Origin: FEN-727 sp036508635
GTDB lineage: Bacteria; Actinomycetota; Geothermincolia; Fen-727; Anoxymicrobiaceae
DNA: 13,533 nucleotides
Assembly: GCA_036508635.1 (NCBI GenBank)
Contig: DATCGY010000006.1
Span: 1-13,533, forward strand
Direction of reading: 5' to 3'
Shown here piece after piece: positions 1 to 6,180 of this stretch. The first letter of the stretch is position 1, and each line of letters begins with the position of its first letter. Under the pieces are notes generated by a model, which searched no databases, was not told the DNA's origin, and saw only the letters and a list, made by a program, of their open reading frames with translations. The position numbers and the translations under genes are program-made.

Positions 1-281
1 TCAGCTTTCAGGTCGACGGTCGCGTAAGAGATCGATGGAGTCGGCACGAAGCTTTCCGCGATCTTGACCGGTAACCCGAAGTGGGACGCCGCGATAGCGC
101 ACAACTGTGCAAAGCGGTCTGAGTTGAACCGAGTATCATACCCAATGAGAAGTAGCGGTTTGCGCCCCTCCGCGTCGCTCAGGACGTACCTTACTATCGC
201 GCACGCAACGAGCCATAGCCTGTCAAACGTGAAGTCGTCGGCAATGACGCCACGCCATCCGTCAGTGCCGAACTTGATCAT
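1..281 (-). CDS. Phosphoglucomutase/phosphomannomutase family protein, N-terminal part (cut by window edge)
   Basis: An open frame of 93 codons runs leftward off the window. It begins MIKFGTDGWRGVIADDF, the classic N-terminus of the alpha-D-phosphohexomutase family (FGTDGWRG motif), followed by a domain I containing LLIGYDTRF (about residues 46-54) and the segment FVPTPSISYA. The phosphoserine loop (usually TASHNP near residue 100) would fall just past the edge, so the catalytic residue cannot be checked. These enzymes interconvert hexose-6-phosphate and hexose-1-phosphate in the cytoplasm. The ATG at 279-281 has a good ribosome-binding site, AAGGGGG on the minus strand (288-294), 6 bases upstream. 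It follows the sugar-nucleotide genes in the same direction but is separated from them by 259 bases with a strong hairpin, so it may have its own promoter. Glucose versus mannose specificity cannot be told from this fragment. Confidence 0.88.
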   Translation of the reverse strand, partial: MIKFGTDGWRGVIADDFTFDRLWLVACAIVRYVLSDAEGRKPLLLIGYDTRFNSDRFAQLCAIAASHFGLPVKIAESFVPTPSISYATVDLKA

Positions 282-402
282 CCCATGCCCCCTTCAACCG
301 CCATCTTTTCCAAGTCACACTACTTATCCGCAAACCAGCCAAAACCTCTCATATGAGTATTTCTTGAAATCCGATCATCTCCTCCCCCTCCCATAGGCGA
401 GC

Positions 403-497
403 AAAAACAAAGATAGGGTCAGGTCTTTTATTGTTTGCTGCTACGGTTATCTCGAGCAGAGGACAACAGCAAACAATAAAAGACCTGACCCTATCTT
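403..497 (-). terminator. Possible intrinsic terminator formed by the inverted repeat
   Basis: Read leftward, transcription from the dehydratase gene ending at 541 would produce the 31-bp hairpin (497 to 410) followed directly by TTTGTTTTTG (about 410-401), a T-rich tract. Stem plus T-tract is the layout of a Rho-independent terminator. The loop is long (26 bases), and the hairpin probably arose as a mobile element, so termination would be a secondary role. On the plus strand no T-tract follows the hairpin. Confidence 0.45.
410..497. repeat. Perfect 31-bp inverted repeat with 26-base loop (REP/MITE-like)
   Basis: The left arm, 410-440, and the right arm, 467-497, are exact reverse complements over 31 bases, separated by a 26-base spacer (441-466). 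The arms carry the core GGGTCAGGTCTTTTATTG and its complement. Extension outward fails at once (409 A against 498 C). Arms that long and perfect suggest recent insertion or active conservation. The AGGGTCAGGTCT-type core recalls, from memory, repeats associated with Y1_Tnp (REP-associated tyrosine) transposases; no such gene lies in the window. A small non-autonomous element is the main reading. Confidence 0.8.
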
Positions 498-510
498 CTT
501 GCTTGAAAAA

Positions 511-532
511 ACAGATCTGACCCCAACTTTTT
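511..532 (-). repeat. Third, diverged copy of the inverted-repeat core
   Basis: The 12-mer AGATCTGACCCC (513-524) matches AGACCTGACCCT in the right arm (481-492) at 10 of 12 positions and in the same orientation. It is followed by CAACTTTTT where the arm has ATCTT. It lies only 8 bases from the stop codon of the dehydratase gene. It looks like one end of an element of the same family, or a second unit of a composite repeat. Confidence 0.55.
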
Positions 533-540
533 GAAGGCCT

Positions 541-1494
541 CTAGACGCGTTCGCGCCAGTAGTTAAGGAGGTCTTCGAGAGTTCTTTCGAGAGGTATTTC
601 AGGTTTCCAGCCGGTTAGGTTACAGAACTTGGAGTTGTCGGCTCGCAGGACCTCCACGTCGGAGGGTCGCATGCGGTCAGGGTCCTGACGCACCTCGATG
701 TCAAGCGAGGAGAGTTCGAGCAGCATGTCGAGCATGGTGCGTATGGTGACGTCGGTGCCGGAACCGATGTTGTAGACATCTCCGGGTTCGCCTTTCTCGA
801 GGGCTATCCAGTAGCCCCTGATCATGTCGCGGACGTCCGTGAAGTCGCGGCGCGCGTCCAGGTTTCCGACCTTTACGACCGGCTCCTGCTTGCCCTTTTC
901 TATCAGGGCGATCTGCCTCGAGAAGTTGCTCGAGACGAACACATCGCCGCGGCGAGGCCCCGTGTGGTTGAAACCCCTGGTCCTGACGGTGAAGAGGCCG
1001 TAGCTCTCGTGGTACTGGTAGCCAAGGAGGTCTTGCGCGACCTTGCTGACACCGTACGGAGAAAGCGGCCGCAGAGGATTGGTCTCTTTGATGGGGATCT
1101 CGTCCTCGTAGACCATCCCGTACTCCTCGCTCGAGCACGCGAGCTGTACGCGGGAATCGAGCTTGAGCTCTCTCATGCCCTCGAAGATGTTGATCTGGCC
1201 GACAACGTTCGTCGTCATAGTCTCGACCGGCGCTTTCCACGAGGTTGGCACGAAGCTCTGGGCCGCGAGATGGAAGATATAATCGGGCCTGACCTCGGTG
1301 AGGCAGTGCCTGACGGCGACAGAGTCCTTGAGATCGCAGTCGATGAGCGTGATCTGGTCCAGGAAGTGCTGGACGTTGTCCATGCGGCTGCGCCAGCGCG
1401 CGGTGCCGAACACCTCCACGTCGCCCCTTGCAAGGCAATACTCCGCAAGGTGGCTCCCTGCGAAGCCCGTTATCCCCGTTATCAATACGCGCAA
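541..1494 (-). CDS. SDR-family nucleotide-sugar enzyme, GDP-mannose 4,6-dehydratase-like
   Basis: A 317-residue extended short-chain dehydrogenase/reductase. Residues 6-16 (TGITGFAGSHL) are the NAD(P)-binding glycine motif. The region around 31-42 (TARWRSRMDN) resembles the Arg-rich NADP loop of GMD enzymes. HLAAQSFVPTSW is at 75-86, CSSEEYG at 120-126, the catalytic YxxxK at Tyr147/Lys151, and GFNHTGPRRGDVFV at 174-187. The PRRG segment is GMD-like, and the Glu in SSEEYG sits where dehydratases keep their acid. The length is shorter than classical GMD (about 340-370), so a reductase (RMD) role stays possible. The likely reaction is GDP-mannose to GDP-4-keto-6-deoxymannose in the cytoplasm. 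The start is TTG, chosen for GGAGGTG (1499-1505) 4 bases upstream. It lies 42 bases after the pyrophosphorylase gene, almost certainly in the same transcript. The SDR at 2716-3681 is a diverged paralogue. Confidence 0.8.
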   Translation of the reverse strand: MRVLITGITGFAGSHLAEYCLARGDVEVFGTARWRSRMDNVQHFLDQITLIDCDLKDSVAVRHCLTEVRPDYIFHLAAQSFVPTSWKAPVETMTTNVVGQINIFEGMRELKLDSRVQLACSSEEYGMVYEDEIPIKETNPLRPLSPYGVSKVAQDLLGYQYHESYGLFTVRTRGFNHTGPRRGDVFVSSNFSRQIALIEKGKQEPVVKVGNLDARRDFTDVRDMIRGYWIALEKGEPGDVYNIGSGTDVTIRTMLDMLLELSSLDIEVRQDPDRMRPSDVEVLRADNSKFCNLTGWKPEIPLERTLEDLLNYWRERV

Positions 1495-1498
1495 AACG

Positions 1499-1505
1499 CA
1501 CCTCC
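1499..1505 (-). promoter_or_regulatory. Ribosome-binding site for the TTG start at 1494
   Basis: The minus strand reads GGAGGTG, then 4 bases, then TTG. This near-consensus site fixes a TTG start. The encoded N-terminus MRVLITG is where SDR proteins of this family normally begin. Confidence 0.8.
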
Positions 1506-1536
1506 AAGTACGTGCGATGCTCTACCCCGCAACCGG

Positions 1537-2652
1537 TTAGAACTTGATCTTTCCCGCTTCAATAATAGTAGAAGGCCAGATACGAATACCTCTGCGGAAC
1601 TCGTTCTCGCCACCAGCCTCGATATTATCACCCAACACCGAAAGCTCCGCAACACGGACCTCCGGGCCGAGCACTGTTCCCCTGCCAATGATGCTGTGAT
1701 CGATGGAGCAACCCTCGCCTATCACCGCGCCCTCGAGTATGACAGAGCCCTCGATGCGGGCCTTCGCCCCCACCTTGACCCCGTCTCCCAGGCACGTCTG
1801 CGCCCCGACCTCGGCCTCCGGACCTATCTCCACACCGTCACCGACGAGCAGCGGCCCGTAGATCTTGGCGCTCTCGTGTATCTTAACGCCTTCCCCGATA
1901 AACACCCTGTCACCTGAGGATCTGCCAGGTATCGGGGCATCCACGTGCCCCTCCAGGATGTCGTGGTGCGCCGCGAGGTATTTCTCGGGAGTCCCAAGGT
2001 CGAGCCAGTAACAGTCGGATGGGAAGCCGTACATCGGCTCACCCTGCGCCAGAAGGTCCGGGAACAACTGCCTCTCAAATGAGTAGTTTTCACCAGGGGG
2101 GACCTGGTCGAGCACCCTCGGGTCCAGGACGTACGTTCCCGCGTTGATCAAGTTGGTCACCACCTGGTCCCAGCCCGGTTTCTCGAGGAACTCTATTATC
2201 CTGCCTTCCTCATCGAGGGGAACGAGCCCGTAAGCCGTAGGATCCTCGACCGGGGTCAGCGTAATGGTGACCGCCGCGCCCTTCTCCTTGTGATATTTGA
2301 CGAGCGCGCCGATGTCCAGGTCGGTGAGAATGTCTCCGTTGCACACGATAACCGGTTCTCTTCCAAGGTGCTCCGCGACGTTCTTTATCGCCCCGCACGT
2401 ACCCAGTGGCTTATCCTCGGCAACGCGGACCAGGTTAATGCCAAGCTTCGAGCCATCGCCGAAGTACTCGTCGAAGATCGCGGGCAGGTATCCCGTGGAG
2501 AGGACTACGTCATCAACGCCGTATTGTTTCAGGTGCAGGAGTTCTATCTCCAGGAAAGGCCTGTTGACCAGCGGAAGCATCGGTTTGGGTATAGTGATTG
2601 TCAGCGGTTGCAACCTTGTGCCGAAACCTCCAACAAGCATTGCACCTTTCAA
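1537..2652 (-). CDS. Mannose-1-phosphate guanylyltransferase-like nucleotidyltransferase with left-handed beta-helix
   Basis: 371 residues. The N-terminal nucleotidyltransferase domain (about 1-235) has the signature LVGGFGTRLQPLT (6-18), KPMLPLVNRP (23-32), LGTCGAI (83-89), and a metal-binding Asp in CNGDILTD (104-111). NAGTYVLDP and YWLDLGTPEKYL follow. From about residue 250 there are isoleucine/valine-rich hexapeptide repeats typical of a left-handed beta-helix. This layout matches bacterial and eukaryotic GDP-mannose pyrophosphorylases of the MPG1/GMPPB type, making GDP-mannose from GTP and mannose-1-phosphate. A glucose-1-phosphate nucleotidyltransferase is the main alternative, but the flanking GDP-sugar SDR genes favour mannose. 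The start is TTG, placed by GGGGGTGGA 5 bases upstream. The ATG at codon 5 lacks a properly spaced site. It sits between the two SDR genes, 63 bases after one and 42 before the other. Confidence 0.85.
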   Translation of the reverse strand: MKGAMLVGGFGTRLQPLTITIPKPMLPLVNRPFLEIELLHLKQYGVDDVVLSTGYLPAIFDEYFGDGSKLGINLVRVAEDKPLGTCGAIKNVAEHLGREPVIVCNGDILTDLDIGALVKYHKEKGAAVTITLTPVEDPTAYGLVPLDEEGRIIEFLEKPGWDQVVTNLINAGTYVLDPRVLDQVPPGENYSFERQLFPDLLAQGEPMYGFPSDCYWLDLGTPEKYLAAHHDILEGHVDAPIPGRSSGDRVFIGEGVKIHESAKIYGPLLVGDGVEIGPEAEVGAQTCLGDGVKVGAKARIEGSVILEGAVIGEGCSIDHSIIGRGTVLGPEVRVAELSVLGDNIEAGGENEFRRGIRIWPSTIIEAGKIKF

Positions 2653-2657
2653 ATCAA

Positions 2658-2666
2658 TCCACCCCC
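2658..2666 (-). promoter_or_regulatory. Ribosome-binding site for the TTG start at 2652
   Basis: The minus strand reads GGGGGTGGA, then TTGAT, then TTG AAA GGT. The spacing of 5 suits the TTG start. The downstream ATG four codons later would have only AAAGGTG, with too little spacing. Confidence 0.65.
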
Positions 2667-2715
2667 GAGAGTGTCTGTTTTTCGATTTCAGCCGGCGGCT
2701 GGCTTCGCGCCCGGC

Positions 2716-3681
2716 TCAGCTTGCGCTCTGTTCCACGTCTATGCGCTCGCGCCAGTAATTCAGCGTGTCGCGCAATGTCTCCTTGATGCTGATCCGTGGC
2801 TCCCAGCCGGTCTCTTCCCTGAGCCTGGTGTTATCGCCCACGAGAACTGGTATGTCGCTCGGCCTCTGGCGCTCCGGGTCACGCTCGACTCTTATCACCG
2901 AAGCCGAGAGCGAGAGCAGGAGCTCGAGTATCTCCGAGACCGGCCTCGCGGTCCCGCTGCACACGTTATACGCCGCGCCGGCCGTGCCTCGCTCCATCAC
3001 CATCCGGTAAGCGCGCACCGTGTCTCTCGCGTCGGTAAAGTCCCGCTTTGCTTCGAGGTTTCCGACTTTCAGGACAGGCTCGCAGAATCCACCCTCTATG
3101 AGCGCGATCTGTCTGGCAAACGACGACACGGCGAAATCAGGCGACTGGCCGGGACCTATCTGGTTGAAACCCCGCGTCACAAACACGCGCCATCCGAACG
3201 CCTGGTAGTACATCAGCCCCAGGGTCTCCTGAGCGACCTTACTCACCGCATAGTGGCTGCACGGGTTGAAGTGCGAATCCTCGGTGAGTGGCATGCGATC
3301 GGGGGAGACTTTTCCGTATTCCTCGCTGGAGCACGCGACATGCACCGAAGCGGAGAGCCCCATCCTTCGCAGCGCCTCCATGAGGTTTACCTGCCCGAGC
3401 AGGTTGACCCTGTACGTCGTCCAGGGGTCCTCCCACGACAAGTGCACTGACGGTTGAGCGGCGAGATGGAAAACGCCGTCCGGCCTGCAACCGTCCAGCA
3501 CGTCCTTGACGACGTCGTAGTCGGTCAGGTCCGCGACCGCGTACTCGAGGCCTTCGACTTTCGCCGAAGGCTCCGGCTTGAGGCCGATGCCCGTTATCTT
3601 CCAGTCGGTCTCGCGCCCGAGCTCACCAATGAGGTGCGACGCAATGAACCCATCCGCGCCGGTGATAAGAACTCGCTCCAT
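2716..3681 (-). CDS. SDR-family nucleotide-sugar reductase, GDP-6-deoxy-4-keto-mannose reductase (RMD)-like
   Basis: 321 residues, extended SDR fold. The N-terminus ERVLITGADGFIASH (2-16) is the cofactor motif, with Ala where many members have the third Gly. HLAAQPSVHLSW is at 72-83, CSSEEYG at 117-123, YxxxK at Tyr144/Lys148, and FNQIGPGQSPDFAVSSFARQ at 172-191. The GPGQSPDF stretch and RPSDIPVLVGDN (273-284) are typical of RMD proteins. RMD uses NAD(P)H to reduce GDP-4-keto-6-deoxymannose to GDP-D-rhamnose. A related 4-reductase giving GDP-6-deoxytalose is possible. The start ATG overlaps the upstream glycosyltransferase stop by one base (TAATG), with GGGGAG 6 bases before it, so it is translationally coupled. 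A GC-rich inverted repeat (2691-2715) follows the stop with no T-tract. The paralogue is at 541-1494. Confidence 0.82.
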   Translation of the reverse strand: MERVLITGADGFIASHLIGELGRETDWKITGIGLKPEPSAKVEGLEYAVADLTDYDVVKDVLDGCRPDGVFHLAAQPSVHLSWEDPWTTYRVNLLGQVNLMEALRRMGLSASVHVACSSEEYGKVSPDRMPLTEDSHFNPCSHYAVSKVAQETLGLMYYQAFGWRVFVTRGFNQIGPGQSPDFAVSSFARQIALIEGGFCEPVLKVGNLEAKRDFTDARDTVRAYRMVMERGTAGAAYNVCSGTARPVSEILELLLSLSASVIRVERDPERQRPSDIPVLVGDNTRLREETGWEPRISIKETLRDTLNYWRERIDVEQSAS

Positions 3682-4589
3682 TATTGTCTCCCCGGCATGA
3701 TCACTCGCCTCACCCCGCCGACGGCGGCGCGCAGGCGGTAAAAACTGTTGAGGGCCACTATGAGCAGGATCCGGGCGGCAATGCCCACCGCGACGGCTCC
3801 ATTGACTAACATTCGAGCCGGCCCCCGGTACGTCTTACGGTGGAAGCGTAGCATACTGGCGTGGTGATGTAACACCATGCGCGTCGGCACCGCCTGGCTT
3901 GCCATCCCGATATGATGGACGACTTCACCGCGAGGGATGTAGCGCACCTCCCACCCCGCCTCGCTGATGGTCCAGCAAAGGTCGACGTCCTCGACGTACA
4001 TGAAGTACTTCTCGTCGAAGCCTCCGACCTTGTCGAACGCCTCGCGCCGGACCGCAATGAAGCAACCCGAGACCCAGTCGACCACGGTTTCGTCGCCGTG
4101 CGCCCATTCCATCTTCTTATACCTCGAGCTGCCGGCGTTGTCGGCGTTGAAGAGCCCGATAAAAGCGTGGAGAAAAGCGTCTTTTATCGAGGGGAACTCG
4201 CGGCAGGAGTACTGTATGGAGCCGTCGCTGTTCAGTATGCGGGGACCGATAACCCCGACATCGGGCCTGCGCTCGAAAAGCTCGACTACCTCGCTCAACG
4301 TGTTACGCGAGAGGACCGTGTCGCTGTTCATGAAGAGGAGATATGGCTCGGCGGTGTGGGACGCGCCATGGTTGCACGCCCTCGCGTAGCCCACGTTTTC
4401 GTCGTTCCAGACCAGGTTCACGCCCGGGAACTCGCCGAGGACCATGCGCTGGCTTCCGTCGGTGGAACCGTTGTCTACGACCCAGGCGGAGATTCCACCG
4501 CCGTACTCCTGCCCGGCCAGAGATGACAGGCAATCCCGCAGGAAATCTTTCGTGTTCCTGTTGATGACGATCGCCGCGACACCTCTCAA
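3681..4589 (-). CDS. GT2 family glycosyltransferase, WbbL/rhamnosyltransferase type
   Basis: 302 residues from the chosen start. The GT-A fold is shown by AAIVINRNTKDFL (5-17), WVVDNGSTDGS (36-46), the DxD-equivalent FMNSDT (87-91), WVSGCFIAVRREAF (172-185), GGFDEKYFMYVEDVDLCW (189-206) and a His pair, VVHHIGM (223-229). A hydrophobic segment near 263-281 could anchor the C-terminus to the membrane. These enzymes transfer rhamnose or similar sugars to polyprenyl-linked acceptors on the cytoplasmic face. The start is TTG at 4587-4589: it overlaps the previous gene's stop as TTGA, has GGGAGGG 7 bases upstream, and gives MRGVAAIVIN. An ATG at 4652 would overlap the previous gene by 67 bases and add a charged tail with no family equivalent. 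Donor and acceptor cannot be assigned; a GDP-deoxyhexose donor is suggested by the neighbours. Confidence 0.85.
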   Translation of the reverse strand: MRGVAAIVINRNTKDFLRDCLSSLAGQEYGGGISAWVVDNGSTDGSQRMVLGEFPGVNLVWNDENVGYARACNHGASHTAEPYLLFMNSDTVLSRNTLSEVVELFERRPDVGVIGPRILNSDGSIQYSCREFPSIKDAFLHAFIGLFNADNAGSSRYKKMEWAHGDETVVDWVSGCFIAVRREAFDKVGGFDEKYFMYVEDVDLCWTISEAGWEVRYIPRGEVVHHIGMASQAVPTRMVLHHHASMLRFHRKTYRGPARMLVNGAVAVGIAARILLIVALNSFYRLRAAVGGVRRVIMPGRQ

Positions 4590-5650
4590 CGGACCGCCCT
4601 CCCGCTCGCGCTTATCATGTCTCCCCTGTTCAAGAGATGTCTCCTCATCCATTTCCCGTAGTCAAACGGCACGAACCATTTGTCCAACTCGTGGGCCGGG
4701 ACGACCCGTCGCGACTGAATGACGCGCCGCTTTGCCAGAGTTCGCGGAAGAAGCTTCGCCACCTCGAACAGCGAAAGGAGCGCGCGGGGACAGCGTACGA
4801 GTAGCGCGCCACCCTTCATCAACTCGGTAATCGCGATCCCGGGCAGGTTCCTCACGTACGAGCGCGGCGAATCGTTCTTGATTATCATGAGCAGCCGGTT
4901 CTTATAGTTGTGACGCTCCACAAGAAGAGATTTGCGATACCCTGCGCCTCCCCTCCGGTGCCACCCGATAGCCGACGGCTCGTACACGCACTTCCAACCC
5001 CGGATGCGAGCTCTCCAATCGACGTCAACGTCTTCCCAGAACGCAAAGAAGTCCTCGTCGAAGTACTCGCCCGCGACCTGGATGTCCTCGAGCATCTCGC
5101 GCCTGTACAGAGCCGCGGCTCCGCAGGCTCCGAATACCTCCCGCGGGTCAAGGAACGAAGCCGAGCCGCCCTCGCCCTCGCCTATGTTCTCGGCCAGCCT
5201 GTTCTTGAAGATGAAGTGGCCTGCTGAATCTATGACGGTGTCACGGTCCCAGGCGGGAAACCTCAGCAGCTTGCCGCTGGCGCTCCCGTTCAGCGATTCC
5301 TTCAGCAACGCTGTAGCCATCGAGCTGATGAACGACCTGTCGAGCACGACGTCCGTGTTGAGCGGCATGACCAGCTCGCCGCTCGAGCTCCTGATGCCCT
5401 GGTTAAGAGCGGGGCTGAACCCGGCGTTTGTTGTGTTCGCGATGAAACGCGGTGAGCCCGCCGCGAACCTCTCACGGTTCGCAGGATCGTCCGCGAACGC
5501 ATTCATCAAGTCGCCCGAGCCATCGGTGGAGCAGTTGTCTACCAGCAGCAGCTCTATGTCAGAGTAGTCTTGAGAGGCCAGAGAATCGAGGCAACCCGCC
5601 AGGTCGCGCATGCCATTGAAGTTTATGACCACTACTGAGACGAGAGTCAT
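4586..5650 (-). CDS. GT2 family glycosyltransferase (rhamnosyltransferase-like)
   Basis: 354 residues. Motifs in order: VSVVVINFNGMRDL (4-17), LLVDNCSTDGSGD (35-47), ANTTNAGFSPALNQGI (71-86), PLNTDV with a DxD-like NTD (96-101), FGACGAAALYRREM (173-186) and FDEDFFAFWEDVDVDWR (197-213), then GWHRRGGAGYRKS (229-241). These are hallmarks of WbbL/RfbF-like inverting GT2 enzymes that extend glycans on lipid carriers. The basic C-terminal 100 residues may bind the membrane surface; a weak hydrophobic stretch lies near 268-295. Its ATG overlaps the stop of the SMR-like gene by 4 bases (ATGA), and its own stop overlaps the next GT2 start by 4 bases (TTGA). The two GT2 genes are therefore coupled and probably act in sequence. 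Sugar specificity is unknown. Confidence 0.85.
   Translation of the reverse strand: MTLVSVVVINFNGMRDLAGCLDSLASQDYSDIELLLVDNCSTDGSGDLMNAFADDPANRERFAAGSPRFIANTTNAGFSPALNQGIRSSSGELVMPLNTDVVLDRSFISSMATALLKESLNGSASGKLLRFPAWDRDTVIDSAGHFIFKNRLAENIGEGEGGSASFLDPREVFGACGAAALYRREMLEDIQVAGEYFDEDFFAFWEDVDVDWRARIRGWKCVYEPSAIGWHRRGGAGYRKSLLVERHNYKNRLLMIIKNDSPRSYVRNLPGIAITELMKGGALLVRCPRALLSLFEVAKLLPRTLAKRRVIQSRRVVPAHELDKWFVPFDYGKWMRRHLLNRGDMISASGRAVR
4597..4603 (-). promoter_or_regulatory. Ribosome-binding site for the TTG start at 4589
   Basis: The minus strand reads GGGAGGG, then 7 bases, then TTGA, in which TTG starts this gene and TGA ends the previous one. It decides between this start and a longer ATG form beginning at 4652. 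Confidence 0.7.
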
Positions 5651-6147
5651 TTCTCAACGGGCGCTTCCGGTGCCTCCGCATGGCTCACCATCTGGGTCTG
5701 AGCCGGCTGCTGGAGTTTCTCGGTATTATTCTGCGTCTTGTTCGATTTCAAACCCTGGGCGGTTATCGCTACGCCGACGACAATGAAAGCGAGGCCGACC
5801 CACGCGATGGCCTTGACCGGCTCGTTGAACACGAACCTCGAGTAGAGGACAACGACGATGTACCCGACCGCCACAATGGGATAAGCCACTGACAGTGCCA
5901 CCCTCGAGAGTACTATCAGCCAGAACAAAGCCGATATCGCATAGAGGATTATTCCACCGATCGCCCACGGCCCTTCTTTGAACATCCTCTTCACGAGCGC
6001 GACAGGATGCTTTATGTCGGATACCTGCAGGGGGTTCTTGCCGTTATCGGTCACGTTGTTCATGCCCGCCTTCATCGCGAGCTGTCCACCGACGGCGAGC
6101 CCGATGCTTATGACAAGGAGCACCACGTTCACTATTGTTTTGGACAT
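5647..6147 (-). CDS. Small four-helix membrane protein of the SMR/EamA class, ArnE-like lipid-sugar flippase candidate
   Basis: 166 residues. Four hydrophobic segments are visible: about 5-25 (with GQLAMKAGM), 60-80, 85-105 and 112-131. SRVALSVAYPIVAVGY (81-96) and the acidic residue in VFNEPVK are typical of ArnE/ArnF and related EmrE-fold proteins that move polyprenyl-phosphate sugars. The membrane Glu used by multidrug EmrE in helix 1 is not present; the helix has Gln instead, which favours a lipid-sugar role over drug efflux. It is longer than plain SMR proteins (about 110) because of a polar loop after helix 1 (about 27-57) and a polar tail rich in Asn, Gln and Pro (132-166). The ATG has a strong GGAGG site (6155-6159) with 7-base spacing. 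It lies 33 bases after a DPMS-like GT2 gene and overlaps the next GT2 start. Substrate is inferred from context only. Confidence 0.75.
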   Translation of the reverse strand: MSKTIVNVVLLVISIGLAVGGQLAMKAGMNNVTDNGKNPLQVSDIKHPVALVKRMFKEGPWAIGGIILYAISALFWLIVLSRVALSVAYPIVAVGYIVVVLYSRFVFNEPVKAIAWVGLAFIVVGVAITAQGLKSNKTQNNTEKLQQPAQTQMVSHAEAPEAPVEK

Positions 6148-6180
6148 TTGATTACCTCCGTGTTTGCTGCTCGTTCCGGC

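Larger units (their letters stand above)
282..540. other. Non-coding spacer with inverted-repeat element
   Basis: This 259-base stretch has no convincing gene. It is less GC-rich than its surroundings. Its left part (282-400) is the leader of the phosphohexomutase gene and includes a 10-bp palindrome, CTCATATGAG, at 348-357. No clean -35/-10 pair was found there. Its right part (410-532) is occupied by the inverted repeat and the related third motif described separately. Confidence 0.7.

Noticed and set aside
348..357. Palindrome CTCATATGAG upstream of the phosphohexomutase gene
   Set aside because: A 10-bp palindrome alone is too short to call an operator, and no promoter pair overlaps it.
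64..396. A 110-codon plus-strand open frame
   Set aside because: It covers the phosphohexomutase N-terminus in antisense and its leader; composition is Ser/Pro/His rich without domains.
964..1917. A 317-codon plus-strand open frame
   Set aside because: Antisense across two recognised genes and their intergenic gap; no ribosome-binding site or family match.
2691..2715. GC-rich inverted repeat right after the RMD-like stop, considered as a terminator
   Set aside because: Only 5 clean base pairs at the ends, and the following minus-strand sequence is A-rich without a T-tract. The downstream gene is 63 bases away on the same strand.
2290..3450. A 386-codon plus-strand open frame
   Set aside because: It lies antisense to the pyrophosphorylase and RMD-like genes, whose motifs are clear. 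Its protein lacks recognisable domains and is rich in Arg, His and Pro, as expected of a GC-rich shadow frame.
3912..4526. A 204-codon plus-strand open frame
   Set aside because: Antisense to a GT2 gene with intact catalytic motifs; a shadow frame.
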